Assembly (NCBI GenBank): GCA_019914945.1
Contig: CM034100.1
Location: 15,201,096 to 15,265,095, forward strand
Length of the DNA: 64,000 nt
Source of the DNA: Typha latifolia
Taxonomy: Eukaryota > Streptophyta > Magnoliopsida > Poales > Typhaceae
Direction of reading: 5' to 3'
The notes beneath the pieces were generated by a model that saw only the letters and a list, made by a program, of their open reading frames with translations, was not told the DNA's origin and ran no database searches. Shown here in pieces: positions 1 through 12,270 of this stretch (the stretch's first letter is position 1; each line of letters starts with the position of its first letter). The position numbers and the translations under genes were made by a program.

Positions 1-3000
1 CCCAACATCGCCAAGGTTGTAACCTTTTTAGATGCTCAGATGATTTCGATCGCTCTCGTTTCTTTTCCCATTTAGCCTCCAATTTTTTTTTAATCTCGAA
101 GTAGAGACGTTATCTTGCTGGTTTTGCTTGCGTTGCAGCTCGAAGGAACGCAGTATTCGGCTCCTTTGCACTTGCTTCGCTTGTTTGCGTATGGGGCATG
201 GAGCGATTACAAGAGTTAGCACCCGCACCCTCTTTTGGTTCTTCTTGCTTATTTTACGATGGCATCTATTCTTTTAGATGGACTCTTCTTGAATAATAAA
301 TTTAGTAAGTTGTTTGATTACGAAGTTGTGGATTTAGTTTAGGCAATTAGAAATTTTGATGTACTTTTGATATATATATTTTTTTTGTTGGGGGTTCTAC
401 TATCCTATTTTTCAGGGAAACTCATGTGTTTTAAGTCCTTTTTCTTAGGTAATGCTGGCTATCTTCCGGAGCTATCGCCTGATCAAATAAGGAAGCTTAA
501 ACAACTTAGCGTGCTGTCTCTGGCTGAGTCCAACAAGGTACTTGTAGAGTTGTAGTATGTATATTGGTTCTATTTATATGAATTATATATGTATACAGAC
601 TACGCTGGAATGTATATCTCTTCTTAGCTACCCTGTAACAATTGGGACTTTAAATATGCATGAAAATGTGAAGCAATACCTGCATAATAATACCTATATT
701 CTTTTGGATGACATCTTTGAAAATCAATATTTTGGTGATCACTTTCATCCTTTTGATCGATTGCATATCTTAAACTTAAAACTATTTTGATTCTTTAAAT
801 GAATAGAGTTGAATTTTAGTGCATGCGAAAAGCAAACATATTTGTTTTACTATGGGCTAGTATTGATATTGTACCCTCTAGAAGAGATTTTTTCTCTTTC
901 TATTCCGGCTTGGATGAATAATTGTATAAGGCTTACTTTGTTGCATATTTTGAAGTAAATAAGAATCATGCTATTCACCTCTTTGAATGCTCTTCTGATC
1001 TCAGCGTTGATCACATAAAGACGAAGTTTTGTGCAGACTAATGGTTTTAACACCCTAAAGGGCTGGTACTACATAATGGAAAGAGATGATGTATATGTTA
1101 AGGGAGATGCTGGTGTTTGTCAAATGCATCTTGGACTATACAATAACTTTTTTCTGCTTGTGAATTGCTGACACAGAATTCTGACCTGAACTTAGACACT
1201 ATATTTTGTCTGACCTTGGGCGTCAAATAAAAACAGATTATGTAAAGTTGTAGACTAAATGTATACTCTAGTAACTCTACTTAAAGTGCAAAGAAACATT
1301 ACAATTATCAGCTTTTTGAAACTGTGACACCCCTGAAGTAATACAAATAAATGACCATATGATTGATAAAATCACACGCGTGAGAAAATCAGAGATTGTG
1401 TATTTGATCAAGAAGATGTTTTTTTCTTCCTCTAGATGTCATAGTTCTCAAATCCCATAAGTTATTTCTTTATTATGTATTCGAATATAATCTTCTTAGC
1501 TGCATCCTGATGAAACAAATGCCTAATTTTCATGTTGGTTGTTAGGTATTACCATATGATCAGCTCATGCAAGAACTAGATGTTTCCAATGTAAGGGAAC
1601 TTGAAGACTTCCTCATCAACGAGTGCATGTATTCGGTGAGAGCTTCCGAGATTGATCTTACATTGATGTAAAGGCACTGTATAATTCATACATGTTTCCT
1701 GGCCAATTCTGAAATTCATGCGACGCTTTTCTTTTATGTTATATATAGTATGTTCTATAAGTTACCTTTAATTTCATATGTGAAATGCATATTCTCTGTG
1801 AAACCTGGGAATATCAGTCCTTATACTTCCATATTATATTTTACAATCTTCATGGTCAACCATAAGTTGAGCACATACATGGAAACTATGATGCCTCTTC
1901 TTCATATTTGGTAGCTTAAGACTTTAGGCTTAGAGAATAAGTTTCATAATTTTGAGATAACTGTACAATACTTGAGCTCCAAAGTTAGTTTATAGGACAG
2001 CAATGGATCAGCCATGCTTCAGAAGTTTCTGTCAAGTTTTAACTATGTTGACTTTGTGATTGAGAGTTATGTTCCATTCCAATTAAAAATTCCTCAGCTT
2101 GTATTGTGCCATGAGAACATTGAGAAGAGTGGGTGAAAAAAGAAAGGTATTGTGGCACACACACTAGGCATTCAAGGGTGTTATAGTAAGTGTTCGTGAT
2201 TAGGCATTTGAACGGGACTTTGATCATGTTTTCCTGAGAGTAAGTAACTAAGTTTTGACAATTTTCGAATGGATCCTCAAGCATACAAATGGGTCTGTTT
2301 GGGTGTAAACTTAAAAATGCTAGCCAAGTTGGATTCTCAAAGGATTTGTGATCAGCTTAACCTGCATAGGTTTCCTTGCCTTTTAGATTTCGGCAGGTTT
2401 AGACTTAGAGGATGCTTTGGATGACTTGGGCTTTTTACAATCGCTAGTCGACGAGGATTTAGTCAATTTAGATTTGTTAGTCTCTTGACCAATCTAGAGA
2501 TTCCTTGATGGTATCCAATTTAGACATTTTAGAAGTGGAGCAGCCGATTTGAGCGCCCCCTATTTACTTTGAACACTAGCCGAGAATCCTATTCTTCTTA
2601 GCCTGAGAACTTTCTGTCTCAGTCCAATTTGAATATCTTTGAATTGGAGGCTGCCAATTTGACAGCTGATTCCTCTGGACCTCATAAAAAAAGATAGAAC
2701 AAAGAAATATTTATCTACATTCCACATGTTTGGGTTAATGAAGAAGTTATAGTATTTAAATTTATTTATGATAAAATTTGTGTGAAAAGAAATTCTATGA
2801 TTTATTAGTACTTTCTACAATGTCAGTTTTAGTCATCCTCCATCATCTAGATGCACATTCTGTTAGAATGAAGATCACCCACTCGGTGCATTATATGGTC
2901 ACCATTAGATAGGCTCAAACCATCTTGGTCAAACCAACCCCTCATAGTTGGGGCAAAAGGCGTGCTTTCTGTACAGACTTTGACCTCTTGAATTGTGACT

Positions 3001-5753
3001 TGTTCTTGTTCCTTGTAGAGAACTGACATAAGACAATAAACTGGATCTTATGCTTTGTGTTTCTTGTAGGGTATTGTTAGAGGAAAACTGAATCAATCAC
3101 GCAGATGCTTTGAGGTTAGAATGGACTATTACATGGCTCTGGTCATATGTTGATGGCTCTTTTCTTAAATCTTGAAAATAATCTTGTTCTCTACTCATCA
3201 TTTGGCTTGTTGTATAGGTGCAATTTGCAGCTGGGAGGGATCTTAGACCTGAACAGCTAAATGACATGATACAAACATTAACGGGCTGGTTAGTTTTAAA
3301 TTTCATCATATTACTTTTGGTTGTTATCTTTTGTTTATAATTTATTTGGCTGTGAGCCTTGCAGGCCTTGACTTCTTGTAAGCTAATCAACATAACTTTT
3401 GTCATGTGTAACATCTTCAGTTTTTTTGTCATGTGAGCCTTGCCAGTGTGGGCTGGCTGTTCGACCCTCTTAATAAATGTTATCGAGTTGGAAATGGGTC
3501 GGATTTGGTTTAATGGATCGAATCCGACTGACTAACCGATAACCATTATATATAAACAAAAAATAAATAAAAACCTAAACCCATTGCTGCTCTCTCTTTC
3601 TCTCGATCAAAACATCAAAACTCTAAACCCAAACCCCTCTTTCGAATTTCGATCATCTTCTCCGGCGGCAGCGAGCAGCGAGCTAAGGCAACGGTCAGCA
3701 GCAGCAATTTATTGTGGACGACAATGACCGATTGTGGAAGACCGACGATGATCAGTGGTGGCAAGCAACAGTATGGCCACTATCTTTCCGCTCTCCCTCC
3801 CACTCTCTTCCACTCTCTCCCACAGCTTCACTTCTTCCCACTGACAGCTCCACTTCTCAGTCTCTCCCACTCTCGTTTAGGCAGAATTAATTTTTCAATG
3901 CTAATTAGACTGTGAATTAAGGTCACTGAAATTTTTTTCCACTATCTTGCATAATAATTAGAGCCTCGGAGGAATTGGTTGCTAATTAAGTAAATAGTTA
4001 GAGGAATTTGTAATGTGAATTACCATTTAGTGATTACTATTTAACTGACTACTGATTAATGATTAATGTTTTTACTTTTTACGGTTTTTAATTTTTAATT
4101 ACTAATTACTAATTAGTTAGTAGTATTTGATATTTTGGTGTAATGCATCATTACAAATTTTATATATACTATATTAGTATTAAAAATAAAATATATCATA
4201 TATAATTTTTTAAACTTTTTTATATAAAAAATGCTATACAGTCTTGGCCTCCGCCTTCTGCATTGGCGCTAGGTGGTGGGGTGATTGCCCACCACCCGCG
4301 GCCATCTTTCAAAACATTGATATATAATTACCATGATTGATTACCTATTTACTAAAAGTTTAAATATTAATGGTCCGCTTCCAAGTTTCAATGAGTAAAT
4401 CACTGAATATCAGATGGGTGAAAATATTTTGAATGAGGGGTGCCTGGTTGATGCTTTCCAACAGATATTGATGAGTATTCACCAGTGCATAAAATTTAGT
4501 TTTACATTATCCGTACTTGCACTAATACTGCAGGTTGGGCACTTCAGATAGTGTACTACATCTGATTCAAGAGAACATCAAATGGGCTGATACAACAAGT
4601 GAGGCAAACAAGAAACACCGGAAGGAAGCTGAAGACAAGGTGGAACAAGTCAAAAAATCTGTCAAGGTCAGTTTAATCATCTGAATGTAATATCAATTGT
4701 TAATATTAAAACACATATCGAGATGCTTTGTGGAAATCTCTTTGTTGCTGAAACAAGTTCTTTTGCATGATACAGAGTGAGATCACTTTTCCAATTTTTT
4801 TCAGTGTCATTATTTCAATTATATTTCCATTTTGTTTGTATACGATACAACACTATTCACCTAACACCAAAAGAGTGTAAAATAGCAAAACTGATTGTCA
4901 AATCTGGGAGTTTTGGTCTGTCTTACTTGATGACAGAAGTTAAACACTTATAAGCAGGCCGACATAGACCTACGAGGCCATGAAGGAATCTTCTCTGAGT
5001 TGGGAGGAATGATGGACTATGAAGAAGATCGTACCCGACCTAAGAGGTAATTAATAATTTAGGAAGTACAGTTATGACCTGTACATAATTTTAGTCAATA
5101 TTGCATTAATATGTAAATGACTTGTTTCTTCATAGCAGCACATTGGTTAGCCAAGAAAAAGGTTTGATCTAACTATCTACTAATCTATTATAGCAAGTTT
5201 GGTGCATATAAGGACATATATAACAAAAGTCTGCAGTTGATAATAGTCAAGGTCATTATCATTTCAACTTATCATGGATTCTAGCAAGAACACTGTGAGA
5301 GATTAATATCATTTTGAGTACAATTTTGTTCATTGTACTTTTGCCTTACATCTAACATTTGCTTCACACATGTTCTAGATCACATTTGTAGTGTTTGCAC
5401 ACCTCTTCAATGTACTTTCAGCGCATACAAGATTCGCTGGAAGTAGATGTCTGATCTGTCTATGGCATTTGCTTTCAGAATCTAGGAATTTTATAAGATC
5501 TCAAGTAAATATAGGAATTCTTCATCTAGCTGTTTTCTGTTTCAACATGAGTTTGGATGGTTATGCACTCTAGACAGTATTATTGCACAAACATTCTTTT
5601 TCCTCAGCTTGATCTGAGCTATCTGTAATTTTTTTAGTCAAATATATCTGTAGCTTTTCTGTTGGCTCTTTAACCTACTAATCTCTTATAGACATAGAGT
5701 GGTTTCATACAATTTGATCTTTGTGTTGCAGAAGGCGGCAACCAATTCTATAG
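1..5753 (+). CDS. CSN7: COP9 signalosome subunit 7 (5' partial)
   Basis: This is a PCI-domain subunit of the COP9 signalosome, the nuclear complex that removes NEDD8/RUB from cullin-RING ubiquitin ligases. Exons: 1-15, 139-214, 449-537, 1546-1635, 3070-3114, 3218-3288, 4534-4666, 4958-5046 and 5732-5753, all GT-AG and phase-consistent. The window opens inside an exon reading PNIAK, so the start codon lies upstream. Diagnostic family strings are seen: LRLFAYGAWSDYKSNAG, RELEDFLINECMYS, GIVRGKLNQ, VQFAAGRDLRPEQL and the acidic-then-basic end MDYEEDRTRPKRRRQPIL. The helical linker IKWADTTSEANKKHRKEAED matches the family's C-terminal helix. Intron 5 (1.2 kb) carries an inserted repeat-like block. 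A possible cassette exon at 5136-5161 would change the C-terminal tail. Family assignment is secure from the conserved strings; the alternative tail is inference. Confidence 0.95.
3430..4330. mobile_element. Repeat-like insertion in CSN7 intron 5
   Basis: The intron between the exons ending at 3288 and starting at 4534 holds a block of different composition. It has a GC-richer stretch at about 3660-3800 with serine/proline-like open frames, a very AT-rich middle, and a short GC-rich tail at about 4245-4310 (gcctccgccttctgcattgg) of the kind seen at the ends of degraded plant hAT-like elements. No intact transposase and no clear terminal inverted repeats were found, so class and limits are uncertain. 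Confidence 0.35.
5136..5161 (+). other. Possible CSN7 cassette exon
   Basis: A 26-nt segment lies between a NAGNAG-type acceptor (tagcag) and a donor (aaaag then gtttga) in the last CSN7 intron. Spliced in, it replaces the basic tail PKRRRQPIL by an open frame reading SSTLVSQEK, which continues in another frame of the last exon as EGGNQFYSC and stops at 5758-5760. Use of the second AG of the NAGNAG drops one serine and keeps frame. Inferred from sequence only. Confidence 0.4.
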
Positions 5754-6234
5754 TTGCTAGGGAAGCTGACATGCTAGATTTCTTTTTCGGGGTACAGCAT
5801 TTCAGATTTCAGGATCTTCTGTGATCAAAATTGCTGATTGTCCTCTGAAGTTTTTCTCAGCAATCTTGATATCCAACGACATCGTTCAAACTGGTTCACC
5901 ATTCTCATATATTTTGAAAGAAAAAAGAACAGGTTGATGTGCCATAGGAGAAATCTTATTTGGATGATGTTTCTTAAAAATTCTATGTGATACTACATTT
6001 CAATTCACTTACTGCGACCCAATATTGCACTGTGACATCCTTTTCTTGTTACATCTCGAGTGAATCAAGTGCAGGTATATGGGTGTTTGCTTCTGCCTTT
6101 TTCTCACTCAAATTTTATGGTTCGTGTTCTTATTATGCCTAGAAAGTGTATACGCCTGCTCCAACTCTTTGGGGACCCCAAAGGGATTGGGTGATGCTGA
6201 CAGCCATCAGATTTTGATTGGCTACATTTGATGA

Positions 6235-6384
<150 letters not shown>

Positions 6385-6499
6385 TTGAGTAGAGTAACAT
6401 TTCTTTTTTTGATTGACCTCCTCCTTGCAGGGGGTCATTGCAATTCAACTTTGTTTTGTTAAGTTAGTTTATTATGATTGGATATAAGATAGACGGAAT

Positions 6500-6573
6500 C
6501 ACGCTCTGTAGGATTTGAACCTACGATATCAGGTTTTGGAGACCCGCGATCTACCGAACTGAACTAAGAGCAC
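6500..6573 (-). tRNA. trnW-CCA: Plastid-derived trnW-CCA copy
   Basis: A 74-nt tRNA-like sequence follows petG in the opposite orientation, as petG and trnW lie in plastid genomes. The anticodon loop is CTCCAAA (anticodon CCA), the T arm reads GTAGGTTCAAATCCTAC, and the acceptor stem is GTGCTCT with AGAGCGT plus discriminator G. Position 2 makes a U-G pair where plastid copies as I recall them have C-G, and the anticodon stem has changes too, so the copy is drifting. No 3' CCA is encoded. Nuclear activity is unknown. Confidence 0.85.
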
Positions 6574-8281
6574 AACCACGCTGCAGTTCCCAACTTCCAA
6601 ACTTTGGGGAATTGGGTTTGGATGGAAAGGTAGGGGATTCATTGCAGCACCGTCAGATGTGCGGTCAACGTAATGTATTAATCACACATATTTGATGACA
6701 TTGATTGCATCTGATATTAAATATATAGAGAGGTTATAAGATTAGAGTTTAAGATAAATCAGGACCAATGGGGCCGCACCTAATCAGCGGATGGAAGGTG
6801 CCAAGGTGGCAATAGACAGTACCCAATAACTTCCCAGCAGTCATCAACCTGGATATATATAAACTTCCAACTATTATTACATTTGAACAGTGAGCATGCA
6901 TCTAAGAAACAAGAACAAAAAGGTCCTTTCACAAACATTTATATACAATCTAGGACATTTTGACATACAAAGCCACAGCTGAAACATAATATTAGAGCAT
7001 GTCCCATATTGATGATGTCATTACTCTTTTCAGCAGATCTGACAAAGAAACTTCAACAATTTAACACCTGTATAATAAAATTGTTGCCACACATGCAACC
7101 ACTTGAAAGATCTCTGGTTTCCATCCAATGACTTTCACATCAAATGAACAATAGAGTTCGGGCTAACCAACTGAAGATGTCCAAAGGTTCACAGAATGCA
7201 ATGCTACTTGACTTAAAGAAACATTGTACAAACTTATGTACAAGAAATAGTAGTAAGTGTAAAGATCCTACATCTATGTATAAAATCAGTTAGATCATTC
7301 CTAGATTTCATGGACAAAACTCCCAGTCATCCCTGCCGTCCTGCAGACAGTGTTGGCCTCTTTTTAGTTAATTCTTGCTTAAGAGCCCAACAGACCAGAG
7401 AGTCAACCTGCAGCAGAAGGATGAGCCGGATAAGATGATTGGCAATATTGATAGAGGAACTTGGAACTTCTTTGCTGCTTATGATTGTTATTTGTACAGG
7501 TTAACCTGAAGGACAAACATTTTGCTGGTTTCCCAATGGGCTTTTCTGAGACTGACTCGAGAACATGAAAATGGAGGATATCAGAAACAACCTTCTGAAC
7601 AAGAGAATTTTGGAGTTTATGCTTTTTTGAAAATATTGATGTGAAATAGTTCCTCCTTTTGTATTTCTTCTAATTATAGATTTTAGATGAAAATTAGAGT
7701 GCTTTAGAGTATGCAAACTGATATAAAATTCCTTATGTTTACGAGTTCTATATCTTAGTTGATTAGGAGAGTTTTACTAAAAAGTTCAACATATAAAAAT
7801 CTCAAGGTCCTCAACAAGATTATATCACATCTAACAAGCATATGAGAGCAATTCATGAGTGAAATATAATAAATTAAAGAATATCATAAAAAGCATCAAC
7901 ACATTTTCCTAATGGAGGGGTGGAGAGGTCTATGCAATAGTAAAGTCCAAACATAACTCTAACTGCAAGCACAGGAGAACTGTCTAATGACTCTAATTTG
8001 TTTCATTTGTGATGAAACCTTCACATAAGGCAATAGGAGATATAGAGTTACCAAAAGAATTCTAGAGAAATAAACATGAGTATTAAAATAACTACAAGCT
8101 ACTCAAGGTTAAATCAAGAAAGTAATTTATCTTACTTTTCTCTAGATTGTTTCTCTCGTTGCTTGTTATCTGCTGCACCTGTTAACATTGAACCAGAAGT
8201 TAAGTGGAGGATTTTGCTCCTTATAGTGTAAACCAGATTCTGTTTGTACTTCCTACTTACAGTGATAGAGAATAAAGTTAC

Positions 8282-10227
8282 CTGGTCATGAATCCGAAGC
8301 TGGAAACTTCCAAGTTGTTCCATTTGACCTTCATAATACTTCTTCCTTTTCAGACACTGCATAGCCGCTGTTGAATTCAATAGTGCAAATTCTTAAAGTT
8401 CTCACTCACAGCAACGCTCCCAAATTATTATCTAGATTACGCTAATATAAATTAGTACCTTATCTACCTTTCCTATGTACATATATATCTCAACAGAATT
8501 TATCCCACAAGCAGGTGATCTCTTGAAGGTCCATTGAAAATACAATTATATAGGGTCACTTTTTTGCACTCTCTTAAAATAGAAAGAAAGTCGAGGAGCA
8601 CTCTTTCATGCAATAAATGGGGGAATGCCTTTACCGACAAAAGACTGACTGAAGCTTGACATAGACCACGCATAGATTTGACAAAGAGTGATATTGGCTC
8701 CTACGGTATTGCAGTTCGACATTTAATAAAGATAGTTGCATGGCAAAATGTCCATGTTGTTGCAAATAAGCTAGTCACTGTTCAGTTATAAGCCATAACC
8801 AAAAGGGATGAGCATTTATACACAACGTCTGGTGGTACTAAGATCTTCTGATGAAATTTCAACACTACTCCACTTTTTAAAAATAAAATGACAGAACATG
8901 ACAAGGAATTTTTACTCAAAAAGTGTAGAATTTTGCATTTGAAATTCAATTTCCTAGAATTTCTTATATCTGATTTCTTCTTACCTTGTTTATTTCTTGA
9001 CCTCGTAAATTCCTTTGCTCTATCCACCTCTAAGGAAATCTTCTTCTGCAAGACAATCTCCTTTTTCTCAAGCACTTCTAGAGCCTGCAACATAGAAAAA
9101 CTATTTGTAAATCACTTCCAGTTTGAAATGCAATATTATAATGGTACCCTCTGGCAACCAAACATATGAATCTACACTATATAACACTGTTTGCAAATAT
9201 AAGGTGTATTGTCGAATTGTTTTACCTTCCTATTTTGCTTTGTCACTGACGTTATTCTTTTTGGCACCTTTAACCCATAAGTTCAATATATTGCAAATTT
9301 TGTCTCCCTTTGTAGTTCACTTTTACTTATTTAATTACTTGGACTATCTTAAGGAGGGTCTACATTTTTAGAGAAGTAACAACCTATGATACTGTTTTAT
9401 TATATTTCACTTATATCGTCTTAAATTTAGTCTCTTGTCATTAGAAATTTCTCAGCATCTAACTACCGGATTAGCTAAAACAGATCAATTTAAAAGTATT
9501 TCCTTTCTCTTCCCTGAAGTGCAAACATGTGCCAATTTGCTAGCATAGAAAGAAGATCAACCTTAATTCTAGTAATACAGTTTGCAAGCTGTATACTTGG
9601 TAGAAATTTTATTCCCTCAACGTCCTTAAACAAGTAAAACTTGAGAGAATTAATCTTCTCGTAACAGGCGCTCCCATGCAAATATTCATGCCAGTACGCT
9701 CAAATTAGGGCGAGTTCTGTCAAAACTTAAACAATTATTCCCTTCCAATTAAAAGTTTCTCCTCTTCCTCCGCATCTTCCTATCCCATTTCGCCCTCCCA
9801 AGATTCTTCCTGTCTTTAACTGATACACATTAATCTCTAGCAAACCCTACTTCAAAAACCTTAGATCAAGCTCATGTCAAACTCAATCATCACAAGATTG
9901 GAAGTACTCGACAAGCTTCAATCTTTTCCCTTCTTTTTGTTGCAAAAAGGCGACCGAACAACCGTATTAATTCTCAAATACTTCCAGAATCCACTGCAGG
10001 CGGCACTCTTCTTCACCCGATCGCACAGATCTACTGCTCATATAATGCGATCCCCCGAACCCTAGGCTACCAAATCCCAAGAATCTACCGAAAAGAACAG
10101 TAATTTAAGGAAGATAAAAAAAAATTAAAAAAAAAAAATCCCAGGAACGACTCGAAGAGACCTGCTTAAGTTTGGAAGAGGGCGTCGGAGACTCTTCCCT
10201 GCACCCTCGGAAGAGCTTGAAGAACAT
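8282..10227 (-). pseudogene. SNF7/VPS32-like ESCRT-III gene, truncated
   Basis: Three minus-strand exons give an N-terminal fragment of a SNF7 (VPS32/CHMP4) ESCRT-III protein, the filament subunit for membrane scission at endosomes: 10162-10227 (MFFKLFRGCREE), 8985-9084 (ALEVLEKKEIVLQKK, then AKEFTRSRNKQ) and 8282-8367 (AAMQCLKRKKYYEGQ, then QLGSFQLRIHDQ). Splice sites and phase are intact. However, the family's TLDKLNET segment before LEVLEKKE is absent, and after RIHDQ the expected MLEGAKATTET exon survives only as a weak relic near 8132-8190 (MLTGAADN) without a proper acceptor. The acidic C-terminal half with its MIM helix was not found between 7.0 and 8.1 kb. Either a decaying pseudogene or an unusual short paralogue. 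Confidence 0.6.
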
Positions 10228-12270
10228 CGCCGGGAGTGGGGAGAGAGGAAGAGAGGTGAGGAGTGAGAAAGAGTGAGAGGAACAAAAGCGGGAAGCTTCC
10301 TTGGGTTATTATTATTTTTTTTCCTTTTATTTTGATGGCAATTTCCTTGTCGGTTAAGCTCGAACGAGTGTAAAAAAGGAAGTGGGCTTGTTATGGAAAT
10401 TGGATTATTTATTTATTTATTAAATAATGAAATGGAAATTGGAATTTCTTGGGGGTATTTTATAAATTAAACCTTATATTTTATATATTTTGTGATTATA
10501 TATATATATATATATATATTTATAATTTTTATTTAATATTTTGATGTTATTTTGATTGATCAAATTACTAAAATACTCTTACCACTATTTTTCCTCATTT
10601 CTGTCACCGCTTTAAAAAAGGTATGAATAATTTAGGTATTTATAAGTTATTTTATATATTATAACAGAATATTTTTTTACTGATACTATTTAATTTAATG
10701 AAGGATGTTAAATGAGAATTATTAAAAAAATAGGTAAAATATAGGGTGTGATTTGTAAATTTTTTTAAGGCGCCAAAAAATTTATGGTTCGAGCATCAAG
10801 ACATACATGGATGTGAGTTCTGGCATACTAGAGATATCCCATAAACAAAAAAAAAAAAAAAAAAAGAAGTTACCCAAGCAACGACTATTTCGCTAACCAA
10901 TTAGCTGCAAAATTTACTTTCTCTAAAAATATTATTACTGATTACTTTCTTAAAAGGCAGGAGTGAGGTGTCGTGTATTTGTGATCAGAGTTTCTAACTG
11001 ATAGAATTCGGTAAGGGTAAGAAACAAAAATAATTTAAAGAAATTGACAGCATGGCATAGAAAGGAGAAAAGAGTTATTAGCTCATAATTTTCTTGTCTA
11101 TATATATATATATATTTTTTGGAAAAAAGATTACACTGAGACAATTGTGATTAAATAATTAGAAAAAAAAAGCATTACATTCATGAAGCATATATTCTTG
11201 ATCGTGACTCTAGCAACACGTGCCAACCAGTCACTGACGTGTCGTATTAGAGGAATCTAGTGGCGATGAAAACGAATGTTTTCTTTTGCATATATACCAT
11301 TGAAAATATTTTATTTACTTGTATGTCCTTCTGATATTATACCTGCATAGCCCTCTAAACATACAATTTTGTATGAATATTCTTTAGAGTTAGCTAATTG
11401 GTTGTAAGTATGCCATCCCATGCCCAAAGTCATAGCATGTAAAGTTATTGGTCTAGCCCAGGAGTTTTGCGATACTAATTTTGGCCTCTCACCATTTCGA
11501 TATTGTAAACCACTTTTAAGTTGATTTCTCTCCTCCATCAAATTAGACTAAAGTCAATACTGATGGATCCTTTGATCTTGTGGTACAAAAAGGTACAGTA
11601 GTATATATCATACATTGCTGAAATTAGACTAAGGACAACTACTAGCAGGATTGAACTTTAGCATTTTATTTTGGAGCTGGACTATAAGGAATTAGTAGAG
11701 TTCTTAACTCATGATCGAGAGGTTCCTCTTTACATCAGCTTTAATATGCAGAATTGAGGCATAGACTTTAAAAACTTTTGTTAATATTTAAGTCCAACAT
11801 ATATATGGACAAGCTAATATGGTTGCCAAATTATATTATGCCGCAAATATGGGGTAGGGTCATCAGCAGTTTATCAACTTTTTTATAATAAAATAAAATA
11901 AAATTTGAACATTTTTAAATATGTAAAATAAATAAAATAATAATTTTATTATAGTTTTCGAGTGTTTCTCTTAGATAGGACTTTTTATTTGGCCTTTTCT
12001 ATATGAAATTATTCAGACTTAATTTTTTTTTAAAAAAAATGGAAGAGTATCGATGCATATTGGGTATATATTGGTGCAAATATTAATTTTAGAGGGGCAT
12101 ACAGGCAAATAAGAGATTTTTTTAAGGTTATTCGCGCAAAAAACCCTAAAGCGAAACGCCTCCGGAAAGGAGACTCGAGTCTCGCGTCGCATGAGGGAGG
12201 GAGTCGGAGGGCTTCGTTTGTCATTGCCACTCTAGCCGCCGCCTCTGCCACTCGCGCCGCGTCCTCTCCA
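10228..12270. other. AT-rich intergenic region, divergent promoters
   Basis: This spacer separates two divergently transcribed genes (SNF7-like to the left, zinc-finger gene to the right), so it should hold both promoters. It contains a TA microsatellite at about 10497-10520, a poly-A run at about 10847-10865, another TA run at about 11099-11116 and long AT-rich stretches. No coding sequence is supported. The GC-rich stretch just before 12271 fits a 5' UTR. Confidence 0.5.
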
